This document shows, piece by piece, positions 1-9,254 of a stretch of DNA of 64,000 nucleotides; positions within the stretch are counted from its first letter, which is position 1; each line of letters starts with the position of its first letter. The DNA is from Mycobacteriaceae bacterium. GTDB lineage: Bacteria; Actinomycetota; Actinomycetes; Mycobacteriales; Mycobacteriaceae. Where the stretch lies: positions 1-64,000 of the forward strand of contig JAPOKC010000005.1 in NCBI GenBank assembly GCA_029977845.1, written 5' to 3'. Under the pieces are notes generated by a model, which was not told the origin of the DNA, ran no database searches, and saw nothing but the letters and a program-made list of their open reading frames with translations. The translations under genes were made by a program, and so were the position numbers.

Positions 1-2352
1 ACCGAGCGCGCGGTGGCGACCGAGCCCGGCGAACCGGTCGACCCTGTGCAGGCCGCACTGTGGGGACTCGGGCGGACCGTCATCGCCGAACAGCCGACGC
101 TGCGCTGCCGGCTGGTGGACTGTGATTCCTTCGAGGAGTCGACCTCCTGGATCCCCGCTGCGCTCGGAACGCCGGTCATCGAGCCGGAACTCGCGGTGCG
201 GCAGGGCAAATTCCTGGTGCCCCGCCTGCTGCACTGGGCGCGCAGCGGCCAGTTGCCGATGCCGCGAACCGACGATTACGTGCTGGCGCCCACCGAGCGT
301 GGCGCGATCGACAACCTGCGCATCTTCGAGGCCGAGGTGTCCCCGCCGGCCGCCCACGAGGTGCAGGTGCGGATGGAGGCCGCCGGCCTGAACTTCCGCG
401 ACGTGCTCAACGTGCTCGGCCTCTACCCGGGCGATCCCGGCCCGATCGGCGGCGACCTCTGCGGCGTTGTCACCGAGATCGGCTCCGAGGTGAGCGGATT
501 CGAGATCGGTCAGCGGGTGATGGGCTTCATGCAGGGTGCCTTCGCCAGCCGGATCAATGTGCCGGCCCTGCTGCTGGCCCCGGTCCCCGACGGTGTCGAT
601 CCGGTGGGTGCGGCCACCATCCCGGCCGCGGCCCTGACCGCACGCCTGGCGTTCGACTGGGCGAACCTGAAGGCCGGGGACAAGGTCCTCATCCACGCCG
701 CCAGTGGCGGTGTCGGGCTGGCTGCCATCCAGTGGGCCCGGCACTGCGGAGCGACCGTCTTCGCCACCGCGAGCGCCTACAAGCGCGCGACACTGCGCAA
801 GATGGGCGTGGAGTATGTCTACGACTCGAGGACAACGGATTTCGCCGATCAGATCCTCGCCGACACCGGCGGCGCGGGTGTCGATGTAGTGCTCAACAGC
901 CTGACCAACGAAGGCTTCGTCGAGGCGACGGTGCGGGCCACCGCCAGGGGCGGCCGGTTCGCCGAGATCGCCAAGCGCGATATCTGGTCACCCGAGCAGA
1001 TGGCTGCGGCGCGTCCCGATATCGACTACGGCATCATCGCGCTCGATGCCACGACCGTGAACGACCCGCATCACATCCAGCGCCTGATGAACGAGGTGTC
1101 CGACGGGATGGCCGCCGGCGTCTGGACCCCGGTACCTGCCGAGGTCTATCCGCTGACCGAGGCGAAGTCGGCGTTCCGCCGGATGCAGCAGGCCCGGCAC
1201 ATCGGCAAGATCGTCGTGCAGATGCCCAAACCCCTTGCACCGCGGGCTGATCGGAGTTATCTGATCACCGGTGGTCTGGGTGCGCTCGGGCTGCACACCG
1301 CCGCCTATCTGGCTCAGCTCGGGGCCGGTGACATCGTGCTGACCAGCCGTCGGGCTCCCGACGCCGACGCCGAACGCGCGATCGCGGCGATCACCGAGCG
1401 GTTCCACTGCCGGGTGCACGTCTTCTGCGCCGACGTCGGCGACCCCTCGGAACTGACCGCTCTGCTGACCCGGATCCGAACCGAGCTGCCACCGCTGGGC
1501 GGAGTGGCGCACCTGGCGGGTGTGCTCGACGACGCGTTGCTGCCACAGCAGACCCTGGAGCGATTCCGAACCACGTTGGCGCCCAAGGCCTTCGCCGCCC
1601 ATCAGCTCGATCAGCTGACCCGCGATGACGATCTGGAGTTCTTCATCCTGTACTCCTCGGCGTCGGCAGTGCTGGGCTCCCCCGCCCAGGCCAATTACGC
1701 AACGGCCAACGCGCTGCTCGACGGACTGGCCGCCCAGCGCCGGGCGCAAGGACTGCCGGCGACGGCGATCAACTTCGGTCCGTGGGGACGCGGTGGCATG
1801 GCCAGCTCGCAGGTGGTCATCGCCAATCTCGGCGCCCAGGGCATGATGCCGCTGGATCCTTCGGCGGCACTCGCCGCTCTCGGCGAGATCATCCGGCACG
1901 GGACACCGCAGGCGACAGTGCTCAAGGCCAACTGGCAGCGCGCCGCCAAGATGTTCTCCGGCGCGCGCCCGCCGCTGCTGGACAATGTGCTTCCCACCGA
2001 TGACGCCGCGGTGTCGGGTGACAGCGAGTTGCTGCGCCAGCTCCAGGAGATTCCGGTTGCGGCCCGGGCCGGCTTCATCACCGAATTCCTGCAGCGCGAG
2101 GTGCAGGGATTCCTGCGGCTGGCTTCACCCCCGGCCGCCACCAGCCGATTCCTCGACCTCGGGACCGACTCGCTGATGGCGGTGGAGCTGCGTAACCGGC
2201 TGTTCGGCCAGTTCGGCGGGAAGTTCGACATCAGCCCGACGGCGATCTTCGACTATCCGACGATCGGTGAGCTGGCCGAACATCTGGTCTCCCAGCTGCC
2301 CGAATCGGATGCCGCGCCCGGCCCGGCATCCGGCCCGAATTCCACAGTTTGA
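1..2352 (+). CDS. Type I polyketide synthase, C-terminal part (5' end outside window)
   Basis: The reading frame is already open at base 1, so the gene is cut by the window edge. Numbered from the GTG at 13, residues 1-85 look like the KR structural subdomain that precedes an ER in reducing synthases (WGLGR motif). An enoylreductase follows at about 100-405, with NADPH loop HAASGGVGLAA near 228. A ketoreductase spans about 415-595, with TGGLGALG near 419, an LDD motif near 505 (typical of B-type KRs) and Tyr562 in NYATANALLD. An acyl carrier domain ends the protein, with phosphopantetheine Ser720 in LGTDSLMAVEL. There is no thioesterase. The order fits a fully reducing Mas-like mycobacterial PKS. 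Its position beside fadE5 matches, from memory, the trehalose polyphleate PKS of M. smegmatis; that link is inference because KS, AT and DH are not visible. Confidence 0.93.
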   Translation, partial: TERAVATEPGEPVDPVQAALWGLGRTVIAEQPTLRCRLVDCDSFEESTSWIPAALGTPVIEPELAVRQGKFLVPRLLHWARSGQLPMPRTDDYVLAPTERGAIDNLRIFEAEVSPPAAHEVQVRMEAAGLNFRDVLNVLGLYPGDPGPIGGDLCGVVTEIGSEVSGFEIGQRVMGFMQGAFASRINVPALLLAPVPDGVDPVGAATIPAAALTARLAFDWANLKAGDKVLIHAASGGVGLAAIQWARHCGATVFATASAYKRATLRKMGVEYVYDSRTTDFADQILADTGGAGVDVVLNSLTNEGFVEATVRATARGGRFAEIAKRDIWSPEQMAAARPDIDYGIIALDATTVNDPHHIQRLMNEVSDGMAAGVWTPVPAEVYPLTEAKSAFRRMQQARHIGKIVVQMPKPLAPRADRSYLITGGLGALGLHTAAYLAQLGAGDIVLTSRRAPDADAERAIAAITERFHCRVHVFCADVGDPSELTALLTRIRTELPPLGGVAHLAGVLDDALLPQQTLERFRTTLAPKAFAAHQLDQLTRDDDLEFFILYSSASAVLGSPAQANYATANALLDGLAAQRRAQGLPATAINFGPWGRGGMASSQVVIANLGAQGMMPLDPSAALAALGEIIRHGTPQATVLKANWQRAAKMFSGARPPLLDNVLPTDDAAVSGDSELLRQLQEIPVAARAGFITEFLQREVQGFLRLASPPAATSRFLDLGTDSLMAVELRNRLFGQFGGKFDISPTAIFDYPTIGELAEHLVSQLPESDAAPGPASGPNSTV

Positions 2353-2369
2353 CCTGCATCACACCGGCT

Positions 2370-2420
2370 TTGCGTTCCAATCACCGATCGGTATAGTCGA
2401 AGAGGTTACTGGTGGGTAAC
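2370..2420 (+). promoter_or_regulatory. fadE5 promoter with overlapping operator-like inverted repeat
   Basis: A strong -10 box TATAGT lies at 2392-2397, with a weak -35 candidate TTGCGT at 2370-2375 and a 16-base spacer. Just downstream, at the expected transcription start, is the inverted repeat GTTAC-N6-GTAAC (2405-2420). A repressor bound there would block initiation. TetR- or GntR-type control of this lipid gene is an inference; I cannot name the regulator. Confidence 0.55.
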
Positions 2421-2469
2421 TTGGATGAGTACCCAACCCCTATAGGTGGCGTTTCCACGAGGAGGAATT

Positions 2470-4305
2470 GTGAGCCACTACAAGAGCAACGTTCGCGATC
2501 AGGTGTTCAACCTGTTCGAGGTCTTCGAGGTGGACAAGGCACTCGGTGAGGGCGACTTCACCGACCTCGACAAGGAGACCGCCGTCGAGATGCTCGGCGA
2601 ATTCGCCCGGCTGTGCGAGGGCCCGATCGGCGACTCCTTCGTCGAGGGTGACCGCAATCCGCCGGTGTTCGATCCCGAGAAGCACACGGTGACGCTGCCG
2701 GAGAACTTCAAGAAGTCGGTGAAGGCATTCATCGACGGCGGCTGGGACAAGGTCGGACTGAGCGAGGAGCTCGGCGGCGTACCGGCCCCCAAGGCGCTGC
2801 TGTGGGCGCTGCACGAACATGTGCTCGGCTCCAACCCGGCGGTGTGGATGTACGGCGGCGGCGCCGGTTTCGCCGCGATCGTCCACCACCTCGGCACCGA
2901 AGAGCAGAAGAAGTGGGCAGTGCTGGCCGCTGAGCGCGGCTGGGGCGCCACCATGGTGCTGACCGAGCCGGATGCCGGCTCAGACGTGGGCGCCGGGCGC
3001 ACCAAGGCCGCCCAGCAGCCCGACGGCTCGTGGCACATCGACGGCGTGAAGCGGTTCATCACCTCCGCCGACTCCGACGACCTGTTCGAGAACATCATGC
3101 ATCTGGTGCTGGCCCGCCCCGAGGGCGCCGGCCCGGGTACCAAGGGTCTGTCGCTGTTCATCGTGCCGAAGTATCTGTTCGACTTCGAGACCGGCGCGCC
3201 GCTTGAGCGCAACGGCGTCTTCGTCACCAACGTCGAGCACAAGATGGGTCTGAAGGTCTCGGCCACCTGCGAGGTGACCTTCGGTCAGCACGGCACCCCG
3301 GCCGTGGGTTGGCTGGTGGGTGAGGTCCACGAGGGCATCGCGCAGATGTTCGATGTCATCGAGCAGGCCCGGATGATGGTGGGCACCAAGGCGATTGCCA
3401 CGCTGTCGACGGGCTACCTTCATGCGCTCGAGTACGCCAAGTCGCGTGTCCAGGGTGCTGATCTGACCCAGATGATGGACAAGACCGCTCCGCGCGTCAC
3501 CATCACGCATCACCCTGACGTTCGGCGCAGCCTGATGACCCAGAAGGCCTACGCCGAGGGTCTGCGTGCGCTGTACATGTTCACCTCCACCTATCAGGAC
3601 GCGCAGGTGGCCAAGGCGCTGCACGACGTCGACGCCGATCTGGCCATGCGGGTCAACGACCTGATGCTGCCGATCGTCAAGGGTGTGGGTTCGGAGCAGG
3701 CGTACGCCAAGCTCACCGAGAGCCTGCAGACCTTCGGCGGTTCGGGCTTCCTTCAGGACTACCCGATCGAGCAGTACATCCGCGACGCCAAGATCGACTC
3801 GCTCTACGAGGGCACGACGGCCATCCAGGCGCAGGACTTCTTCTTCCGCAAGATCATCCGGGACAAGGGACAGGCACTGGCCCACGTCGCCGGTCAGATC
3901 GATGAGTTCGTGAAGAACGAGTCCGGCAACGGCCGGCTCAAGACCGAACGCGCCCTGCTGGCCAAGGCCCTCGAGGACGTTCAGGCCATGGCGGCCACCT
4001 TGACCGGCTACCTGATGGCGGCCCAGGAGGATCCGAAGGCCATCTACAAGGTGGGACTGGGTTCGGTGCGCTTCCTGATGAGCGTGGGCGACCTGATGAT
4101 GGGCTGGCTGCTGCTGCGCCAGTCCACCGTGGCGATGGCGGCACTCGACGCCGGAGCCGCGGGCGAGGACCGCTCCTTCTACGAGGGCAAGGTCGCGGCG
4201 GCTTCGTTCTTCGCCAAGAACTACCTGCCGCTGCTGACCAGCACGCGTCAGGTGCTCGAGACGCTGGACAACGAGGTCATGGAACTCGACGAGTCCGCCT
4301 TCTAG
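2470..4305 (+). CDS. fadE5: Acyl-CoA dehydrogenase FadE5
   Basis: 611-residue FAD-dependent acyl-CoA dehydrogenase that introduces the trans-2 double bond in the first step of beta-oxidation; the FadE5 family is broad in chain length. The GTG start at 2470 follows a strong GAGGAGG ribosome site (2459-2465). The core carries the [10 protein letters not shown] flavin/substrate motif and the catalytic glutamate in [14 protein letters not shown]. About 170 further residues form the extra C-terminal helical region that makes this family longer than the usual 380-400. It corresponds to Rv0244c. It has its own promoter and a strong terminator, so it is probably monocistronic. Confident on family, high on orthology because fadA2-fabG4-htdX follow. 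Confidence 0.95.
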   Translation: MSHYKSNVRDQVFNLFEVFEVDKALGEGDFTDLDKETAVEMLGEFARLCEGPIGDSFVEGDRNPPVFDPEKHTVTLPENFKKSVKAFIDGGWDKVGLSEELGGVPAPKALLWALHEHVLGSNPAVWMYGGGAGFAAIVHHLGTEEQKKWAVLAAERGWGATMVLTEPDAGSDVGAGRTKAAQQPDGSWHIDGVKRFITSADSDDLFENIMHLVLARPEGAGPGTKGLSLFIVPKYLFDFETGAPLERNGVFVTNVEHKMGLKVSATCEVTFGQHGTPAVGWLVGEVHEGIAQMFDVIEQARMMVGTKAIATLSTGYLHALEYAKSRVQGADLTQMMDKTAPRVTITHHPDVRRSLMTQKAYAEGLRALYMFTSTYQDAQVAKALHDVDADLAMRVNDLMLPIVKGVGSEQAYAKLTESLQTFGGSGFLQDYPIEQYIRDAKIDSLYEGTTAIQAQDFFFRKIIRDKGQALAHVAGQIDEFVKNESGNGRLKTERALLAKALEDVQAMAATLTGYLMAAQEDPKAIYKVGLGSVRFLMSVGDLMMGWLLLRQSTVAMAALDAGAAGEDRSFYEGKVAAASFFAKNYLPLLTSTRQVLETLDNEVMELDESAF

Positions 4306-4314
4306 ACAGCGACG

Positions 4315-4359
4315 AAAGCGAACGGCCCCGGGACTCCCCGTCCCGGGGCCGTTCGCTTT
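4315..4359. terminator. Intrinsic terminator after fadE5
   Basis: A perfect inverted repeat with arms 4315-4333 and 4341-4359, centred on a GCGAACGGCCCCGGGA stem, has a 7-base loop and ends in a T run. It begins 9 bases after the fadE5 stop. The mirrored A run makes it potentially bidirectional. Confidence 0.9.
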
Positions 4360-4390
4360 TCCGACCATTAGCTGAATTTTCTCGAATGCA

Positions 4391-4485
4391 ACTAGTGATT
4401 ACCACATAATCCCTGCTAGTAGCCCATTTTATTGCCGGTGATCTTAGGCCCTTCACCGCGACCTGGATTTTGCTACGTTGGATAG
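4391..4485 (+). promoter_or_regulatory. AT-rich upstream region and extended -10 promoter of the hydrolase gene
   Basis: The stretch 4361-4485 is markedly more AT-rich than its surroundings. It holds nested inverted repeats: ACTAG (4391-4395) with CTAGT (4416-4420), and inside them GATTA (4397-4401) with TAATC (4407-4411). An extended -10, TGC-TACGTT (4470-4478), ends 7 bases before the GTG at 4486, predicting a leaderless transcript. Confidence 0.5.
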
Positions 4486-5691
4486 GTGACCTCACCACAG
4501 AGCAGGGGCCCACTGGCCGGCATCGTGGGACCGTTCACCAAGGCCGGCGGCTATTACGCCCGATCCTGGAGTGCCTACCTGGGTGGCGCGCGCAACGAGG
4601 TTCCGGTGGCACGCCCGACGCTGTCATTGGCCACCCACGCGTTGCGGGACGAACTCGTCCTGGTCGGGCTGCTGTGGAAGAGGCCGCTGAGCGATCCGGC
4701 CGCCTATGAACGCATCGACGGCGAAGTCGCCGAGGCGATCGCGTTGTACCGCCGCAACGGCTGGCTGGAGAAGCCGCAGGGCTTCTTCACCGCGCCACCG
4801 GTACCGCGTGAGGTGTCCATCCGGAAGTTCAGCACCCGCAACCGCACTCACGAGCGGCTGTCCTTCGACAGCGGCTATGCGCCGCATCCCGGCGAGCCCG
4901 GCGCGCAGCGCTGGATGGACTACGCCGGAAACCATCGCGAGTACGCGCTGATGCTCAGGCACACCAAAGACGGTCATCCCGAACCGCGGCCGTGGCTGGT
5001 GTGCGTCCATGGAACCGAGATGGGCCGCGCCGGACTCGATCTGGCGCTCTTCCGGGCCTGGCATCTGCACGCCGATCTCGGGCTCAACGTCATCCTGCCG
5101 GTGCTGCCGATGCACGGACCGCGCGCCAAGGGGTTGCCCAAGGGTGCGGTGTTCCCGGGCGAGGACGTGATGGATGACGTACACGGCACCGCGCAGGCGG
5201 TGTGGGACATCCGGCGCGTGCTGGCCTGGATCCGCAGCGAACAACCCGATGCGCCGATCGGTCTGAACAGCATCTCGCTCGGAGGTTTCGTCGCTGCTCT
5301 GGTCGCCAGTCTCGAGGACGATCTCACCTGCGCGATCCTCGGAGTGCCGCCGTCGAACCTCGTCGAGTTGCTCGGTCGCCATTCCGGATTGGACAAGAAC
5401 GATCCGCGGCACGCGACGCTGGAACTGGCCAAACCCATCGGGCAGATGGTCTCGCCGCTGTCGATGCAACCCAGGGTGGCCCCCGAGGGCCGGTTCATCT
5501 ACGCCGGTGTGGCCGATCGCATCGTTCATCCCCGCCAGCAGGTGATGCAGTTGTGGGAGCACTGGGGACGCCCGGACATCGGCTGGTACCACGGTGGCCA
5601 CACCGGATTCTTCGAATCCCGGCCGGTTCAGCGCTACGTGGATGCCGCCTTGATGCAGTCCGGTCTGATATCGGGCGCGATGACGAAATAG
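4486..5691 (+). CDS. Alpha/beta hydrolase (paralogue of the gene at 40623)
   Basis: 401-residue alpha/beta hydrolase. The probable nucleophile is Ser264 in NSISLGGF, where the usual GxSxG is altered to SISLG. Upstream is an HGTEMGR oxyanion-type loop, and near the C-terminus HGGHTGFF offers the catalytic His. The substrate is unknown; the lipid setting suggests an ester or thioester. It is clearly related along its length to the 394-residue protein at 40623-41807, sharing blocks such as AQAVWDIRR and GLNVxLPVLPxHGPR. The GTG start is chosen because an extended -10 lies 7 bases upstream, and no ribosome site is visible. The next gene is convergent, so this one stands alone. Confidence 0.85.
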   Translation: MTSPQSRGPLAGIVGPFTKAGGYYARSWSAYLGGARNEVPVARPTLSLATHALRDELVLVGLLWKRPLSDPAAYERIDGEVAEAIALYRRNGWLEKPQGFFTAPPVPREVSIRKFSTRNRTHERLSFDSGYAPHPGEPGAQRWMDYAGNHREYALMLRHTKDGHPEPRPWLVCVHGTEMGRAGLDLALFRAWHLHADLGLNVILPVLPMHGPRAKGLPKGAVFPGEDVMDDVHGTAQAVWDIRRVLAWIRSEQPDAPIGLNSISLGGFVAALVASLEDDLTCAILGVPPSNLVELLGRHSGLDKNDPRHATLELAKPIGQMVSPLSMQPRVAPEGRFIYAGVADRIVHPRQQVMQLWEHWGRPDIGWYHGGHTGFFESRPVQRYVDAALMQSGLISGAMTK

Positions 5692-5738
5692 CCCCGTGCC
5701 GCCGCTGGGTCGGGGGTCGAACGGCAGCACGGAGCTAT
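5688..5738. terminator. Bidirectional hairpin between hydrolase and fadA2
   Basis: 17-base arms (5688-5704 and 5722-5738) pair with two mismatches around a 17-base loop. They fill the gap between two convergent genes and overlap the hydrolase stop codon. Confidence 0.65.
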
Positions 5739-5780
5739 CTCATCCGAGGATTACCCCCAGGCACGTCCGGCCAAACCCGC

Positions 5781-7070
5781 TCAGGCCTCCAGGATGGCGG
5801 TGACACCCTGACCGCCGGCGGCGCAGATCGAGATCAGTCCGCGCACCGGACGGCCGGTGTCGGCCCTCTTCTCCGCGAGTTGCTTGGCGAGTTGGGCGAC
5901 GATCCGCCCGCCGGTCGCCGCGAACGGATGCCCGGCGGCCAGCGAGGAGCCGTTGACATTGAGCCGGGTGCGGTCGATCGGCCCGAGCGCGGATGCCAGA
6001 CCCAGCCGCTGCCGGCAGTACTCATCGGATTCCCAGGCCTGCAGATGCGTCAGCACCACCGAGGCGAACGCCTCGTGGATCTCGTAGAAATCAAAGTCCT
6101 GCAAGGACAATCCGTTGCGGGCCAGCAGGCGGGGCACCGCGTAGGTCGGAGCCATCAGCAGTCCGTCCGTCCCGTTGACGTAGTCCACCGCCGCGGTCTC
6201 GGAGTCGACGAAGTACGCCAGCGGGGTCAGCCCGCGAGCCGCCGCCCATTCGTCGCTGGAGAGCAGCGCCACCGATGCGCCGTCGGTCAGCGGGGTCGAG
6301 TTGCCCGGCGTCATGGTGGCGTCACCGCCCTTGACTCCGAACACCGGCCTGAGGGACGCCAGCTTCTCGACAGTGGAATCGGCTCGGAGGTTGTTGTCGC
6401 GGTACAGGCCCAGGAACGGTGTCACCAGATCGTCGAAGAATCCGCGGTCGTAGGCGGCCGCCATGTTGCGGTGACTTGCTACGGCCAGTTCGTCCTGATC
6501 GACACGCTTGACACCCATCTGTCGCGCGGTGATCGCGGCGTGTTCACCCATCGACAGTCCGGTGCGCGGCTCGCCGTTGGTCGGGATCTCCACACCGATG
6601 GCGGCAGGGAGTCGTCCGACCAGCTTCAACCGATCCACAGTGGATTTCGCGCGGCGCACCGACAGCAGCGAACGCCGCAGGTTGTCTCCCAACCCGATCG
6701 GGGCATCGGAGGTGGTGTCCACCCCGCCGGCTGCGGCCACCTCGTAGCGTCCGCGCGCGATCCCGTCCGCCGCGGCGATGGCGGACTGCAGCCCCGTCCC
6801 GCAGGCCTGCTGAAGATCGAAGGCCGGGGTGTAGGGCGACAGCGAACTTCCGAGCACACACTCACGCATGAGGTTGAAGTCACGACTGTGCTTGAGCACC
6901 GCGCCGCCGATCACCATGTCCAGGCGTTGGCCGTCCAACCCGAACCGATCCGCCAGACCGTCCAGGGCGGCGGTGAACATGTCCTGATTGGACGCCTCGG
7001 CATAAGCGCTGTCCGACCGGGCGAACGGAATTCGGTTGCCGCCAAGAATGGCGGCCCTGCGGGTATTCAC
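5781..7070 (-). CDS. fadA2: Acetyl-CoA acyltransferase (thiolase) FadA2
   Basis: 429-residue thiolase, the last step of beta-oxidation: CoA-dependent cleavage of 3-ketoacyl-CoA. The acyl-accepting Cys lies in QQACGTGLQSA. The C-terminal half carries NVNGSSLAAGHPFAATGGR with the catalytic His, and a second Cys in SICAAGGQG, so all thiolase catalytic residues are present. The GTG start at 7070 has no usable ribosome site but lies 6 bases after a -10 box TAGTAT (minus strand, 7077-7082), so the mRNA is probably leaderless. It is divergent from fabG4 with 22 bases between start codons, as in M. tuberculosis Rv0243/Rv0242c. Confidence 0.94.
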   Translation of the reverse strand: MNTRRAAILGGNRIPFARSDSAYAEASNQDMFTAALDGLADRFGLDGQRLDMVIGGAVLKHSRDFNLMRECVLGSSLSPYTPAFDLQQACGTGLQSAIAAADGIARGRYEVAAAGGVDTTSDAPIGLGDNLRRSLLSVRRAKSTVDRLKLVGRLPAAIGVEIPTNGEPRTGLSMGEHAAITARQMGVKRVDQDELAVASHRNMAAAYDRGFFDDLVTPFLGLYRDNNLRADSTVEKLASLRPVFGVKGGDATMTPGNSTPLTDGASVALLSSDEWAAARGLTPLAYFVDSETAAVDYVNGTDGLLMAPTYAVPRLLARNGLSLQDFDFYEIHEAFASVVLTHLQAWESDEYCRQRLGLASALGPIDRTRLNVNGSSLAAGHPFAATGGRIVAQLAKQLAEKRADTGRPVRGLISICAAGGQGVTAILEA

Positions 7071-7076
7071 CTCCCC

Positions 7077-7086
7077 ATACTAAATT
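7077..7086. promoter_or_regulatory. Back-to-back fadA2/fabG4 promoters sharing a TA step
   Basis: The minus-strand -10 TAGTAT (7077-7082) and plus-strand -10 TAAATT (7081-7086) overlap by the TA at 7081-7082. Each ends 6 bases before the start codon of its gene (7070 and 7093). A CATAC/GTATG repeat flanks the pair (7076-7080, 7091-7095). Confidence 0.6.
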
Positions 7087-7092
7087 CGTTGT

Positions 7093-8418
7093 ATGGCTTC
7101 CCATCTGTTGTCCCAACTCGCCAAGCAATTCGGGGTGCCCACACCGGAGACGCTGCGCCGGTACCGCGCAGGGGAGCCGCCACTGGCCGGCTCGCTACTG
7201 ATCGGTGGCACGGGACGGTTGGCCGAACCGGTACGCGCGTTACTTGCTGAGGATTACGACATCGTCGGCAACAATCTCGGCGGGCGCTGGGCCGACACCT
7301 TCGGCGGGCTGGTGTTCGACGCCACGGGCATCACCGAACCGGCGGGACTGCGTGCGCTCTACGAATTCTTCACCCCGGTGCTGCGCAACCTCGGCCCGTC
7401 GGCGCGGGTGGTCGTGCTCGGCACGACGCCCGAGCAGGCCGGCAGCGCCGACGAGCACATCGCCCAGCGTGCGCTGGAGGGCTTCACCCGCTCACTGGGC
7501 AAGGAACTGCGCCATGGCGCCACCGTCGCACTGGTCTACGTCTCTCCCGACGCGAAACCCGATGCCGGCGGCTGCGAATCGACACTGCGGTTCCTGCTGT
7601 CCGGCAAGTCCGCTTATGTCGACGGACAGGTGTTCCGCATCGGCCCGTCCGATTCCACTGCGCCCGCGGACTGGGACAAGCCGTTGGCCGGCAAGGTGGG
7701 CATCGTCACCGGCGCCGCGCGCGGAATCGGCGCCACCATCGCCGAGGTGTTCGCCCGCGACGGGGCGCGGGTCGTCGCCATCGACGTCGACCAGTCAGCC
7801 GAAGCGCTCGCCGAAACGGCGGCACGGGTCGACGGCACCGCACTGCCGCTGGACGTCACCACCCCGGACGCCGTCGGGCGCATCACCGCGCACCTGAGCG
7901 AGCACTACGGCGGCAAGGCCGACATCCTGGTGAACAACGCCGGAATCACCCGCGACAAGATGCTGGCCAATATGGACGACGCCCGCTGGGATGCGGTGAT
8001 CGCGGTGAATCTGCTCGCCCCGCTTCGCCTCACCGAGGAGCTGGTGGCCAACGGCAGTATCGGCGCGGGCGGCCGGATCATCGGGCTGTCCTCGATGGCC
8101 GGTATCGCCGGTAATCGCGGCCAGACCAACTACGCCGCCACCAAGGCCGGGATGATCGGTATCACCGAGGCGCTCGCGCCCTCTCTCGCCGAACGCGGCA
8201 TCACGATCAACGCGGTGGCACCCGGTTTCATCGAGACCGCGATGACGGCGGCGATACCGTTGGCCACCCGCGAGGTGGGCCGGCGGATCAACTCCCTTCA
8301 TCAGGGTGGCCAGCCGGTCGATGTCGCCGAGACCATCGCCTATTTCGCCAGTCCGGCCTCGACCGCGGTGACCGGCAATGTGATCCGGGCGTGCGGCCAG
8401 GCCTGGCTGGGGGCCTGA
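7093..8418 (+). CDS. fabG4: High-molecular-weight 3-oxoacyl reductase FabG4
   Basis: 441-residue short-chain dehydrogenase reducing 3-ketoacyl thioesters with NAD(P)H. Residues 1-190 form the degenerate N-terminal Rossmann-like domain typical of HMwFabG proteins. The catalytic SDR domain follows, with cofactor loop TGAARGIGA (206-214), NNAG (281-284), Ser333/334 and the YxxxK pair Tyr347/Lys351. The ATG at 7093 is probably leaderless (-10 TAAATT). The stop overlaps the htdX start (TGATG), so the two are translationally coupled. Reductase plus (R)-hydratase form a consecutive pair of fatty-acid cycle enzymes, as in Rv0242c/Rv0241c. Confidence 0.94.
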   Translation: MASHLLSQLAKQFGVPTPETLRRYRAGEPPLAGSLLIGGTGRLAEPVRALLAEDYDIVGNNLGGRWADTFGGLVFDATGITEPAGLRALYEFFTPVLRNLGPSARVVVLGTTPEQAGSADEHIAQRALEGFTRSLGKELRHGATVALVYVSPDAKPDAGGCESTLRFLLSGKSAYVDGQVFRIGPSDSTAPADWDKPLAGKVGIVTGAARGIGATIAEVFARDGARVVAIDVDQSAEALAETAARVDGTALPLDVTTPDAVGRITAHLSEHYGGKADILVNNAGITRDKMLANMDDARWDAVIAVNLLAPLRLTEELVANGSIGAGGRIIGLSSMAGIAGNRGQTNYAATKAGMIGITEALAPSLAERGITINAVAPGFIETAMTAAIPLATREVGRRINSLHQGGQPVDVAETIAYFASPASTAVTGNVIRACGQAWLGA

Positions 8419-9254
8419 TGTCCGGACTGGCCAACATGTTCCGCGCGGCGGTCGGATCACTGCCGCTGATCCCCCGCAATGACCGGTTGCCGGACCGGCG
8501 GATCGTGGTCGAGGAACTTCCGATCGACCGTGCCGACGTGGCCGCCTACGCCGCCGTCACCGGTCTGCGCTACGGCGACGCCGTACCGCTGACCTATCCG
8601 TTCGCGCTGACGTTCCCGACGGTGATGGAACTGATCAGCGGGTTCGACTTCCCCTTCGCCGCAGTGGGCTCCGTACACGTGGAGAACCGGATCACCCGTT
8701 ACCGGCAGATCGCGTGCACCGACACCGTCCGGGTGGCGGTTCATGCGGAAAACCTTCGGGATCACCGCAAGGGACTGCTCGTAGACGTCATCACCGAATT
8801 GAATATCGGCGTCGAACCGGCCTGGCATCAGATCACCACATTCCTGCACCAGCAGCGCACCAGCCTGTCCGAAGAACCCAAACCCGAAGCGCCCAAGGTT
8901 CCGAAACTGCCGCCGCCCAACGTGATTCTGCGCATCACGCCCAAGCAGATCCGCCGCTACGCCTCGATCGGCGGCGACCACAACCCGATCCATACCAGCC
9001 TGATCGGCGCCCGGTTGTTCGGCTTCCCCAAGCCGATCGCGCACGGGATGTTCACTGCCGCAGCGGTTCTGGCCAATATCGAAGGTCAGCTGCCTGAGGC
9101 CGTCAGCTATCAGGTGAAGTTCGGCAAACCGGTCCTACTTCCTGCCGCCCTCGGCGTCTACATCGACCGGGCCGAGGGCGGTTGGGATGTCACCGCCCGC
9201 AACATGGCCAAGGGGTATCCGCACCTCACCGGGTCGGTGCGGGCGCTCCTTTGA
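8418..9254 (+). CDS. htdX: (3R)-hydroxyacyl-thioester dehydratase HtdX
   Basis: 278-residue double-hotdog MaoC-type dehydratase, close to the 280 expected for Rv0241c. The C-terminal hotdog holds the hydratase-2 signature with catalytic Asp and His (YASIGGDHNPIHTS) followed by HGMFTAA. The N-terminal hotdog lacks that signature and is probably structural. It interconverts 3-hydroxyacyl and trans-2-enoyl thioesters, acting next to FabG4. The ATG overlapping the fabG4 stop is preferred over the GTG at 8391. The 3' end overlaps the convergent TetR gene by 29 bases. Confidence 0.92.
   Translation: MSGLANMFRAAVGSLPLIPRNDRLPDRRIVVEELPIDRADVAAYAAVTGLRYGDAVPLTYPFALTFPTVMELISGFDFPFAAVGSVHVENRITRYRQIACTDTVRVAVHAENLRDHRKGLLVDVITELNIGVEPAWHQITTFLHQQRTSLSEEPKPEAPKVPKLPPPNVILRITPKQIRRYASIGGDHNPIHTSLIGARLFGFPKPIAHGMFTAAAVLANIEGQLPEAVSYQVKFGKPVLLPAALGVYIDRAEGGWDVTARNMAKGYPHLTGSVRALL

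Noticed and set aside
2980..4368. 462-codon minus-strand frame
   Set aside because: Antisense to fadE5 and running through its terminator; no recognisable domain.
5202..7250. 682-codon open frame on the plus strand
   Set aside because: It is antisense to fadA2, whose thiolase motifs are complete. Its translation is Arg/Gly/His-rich without any domain, typical of shadows in GC-rich DNA.
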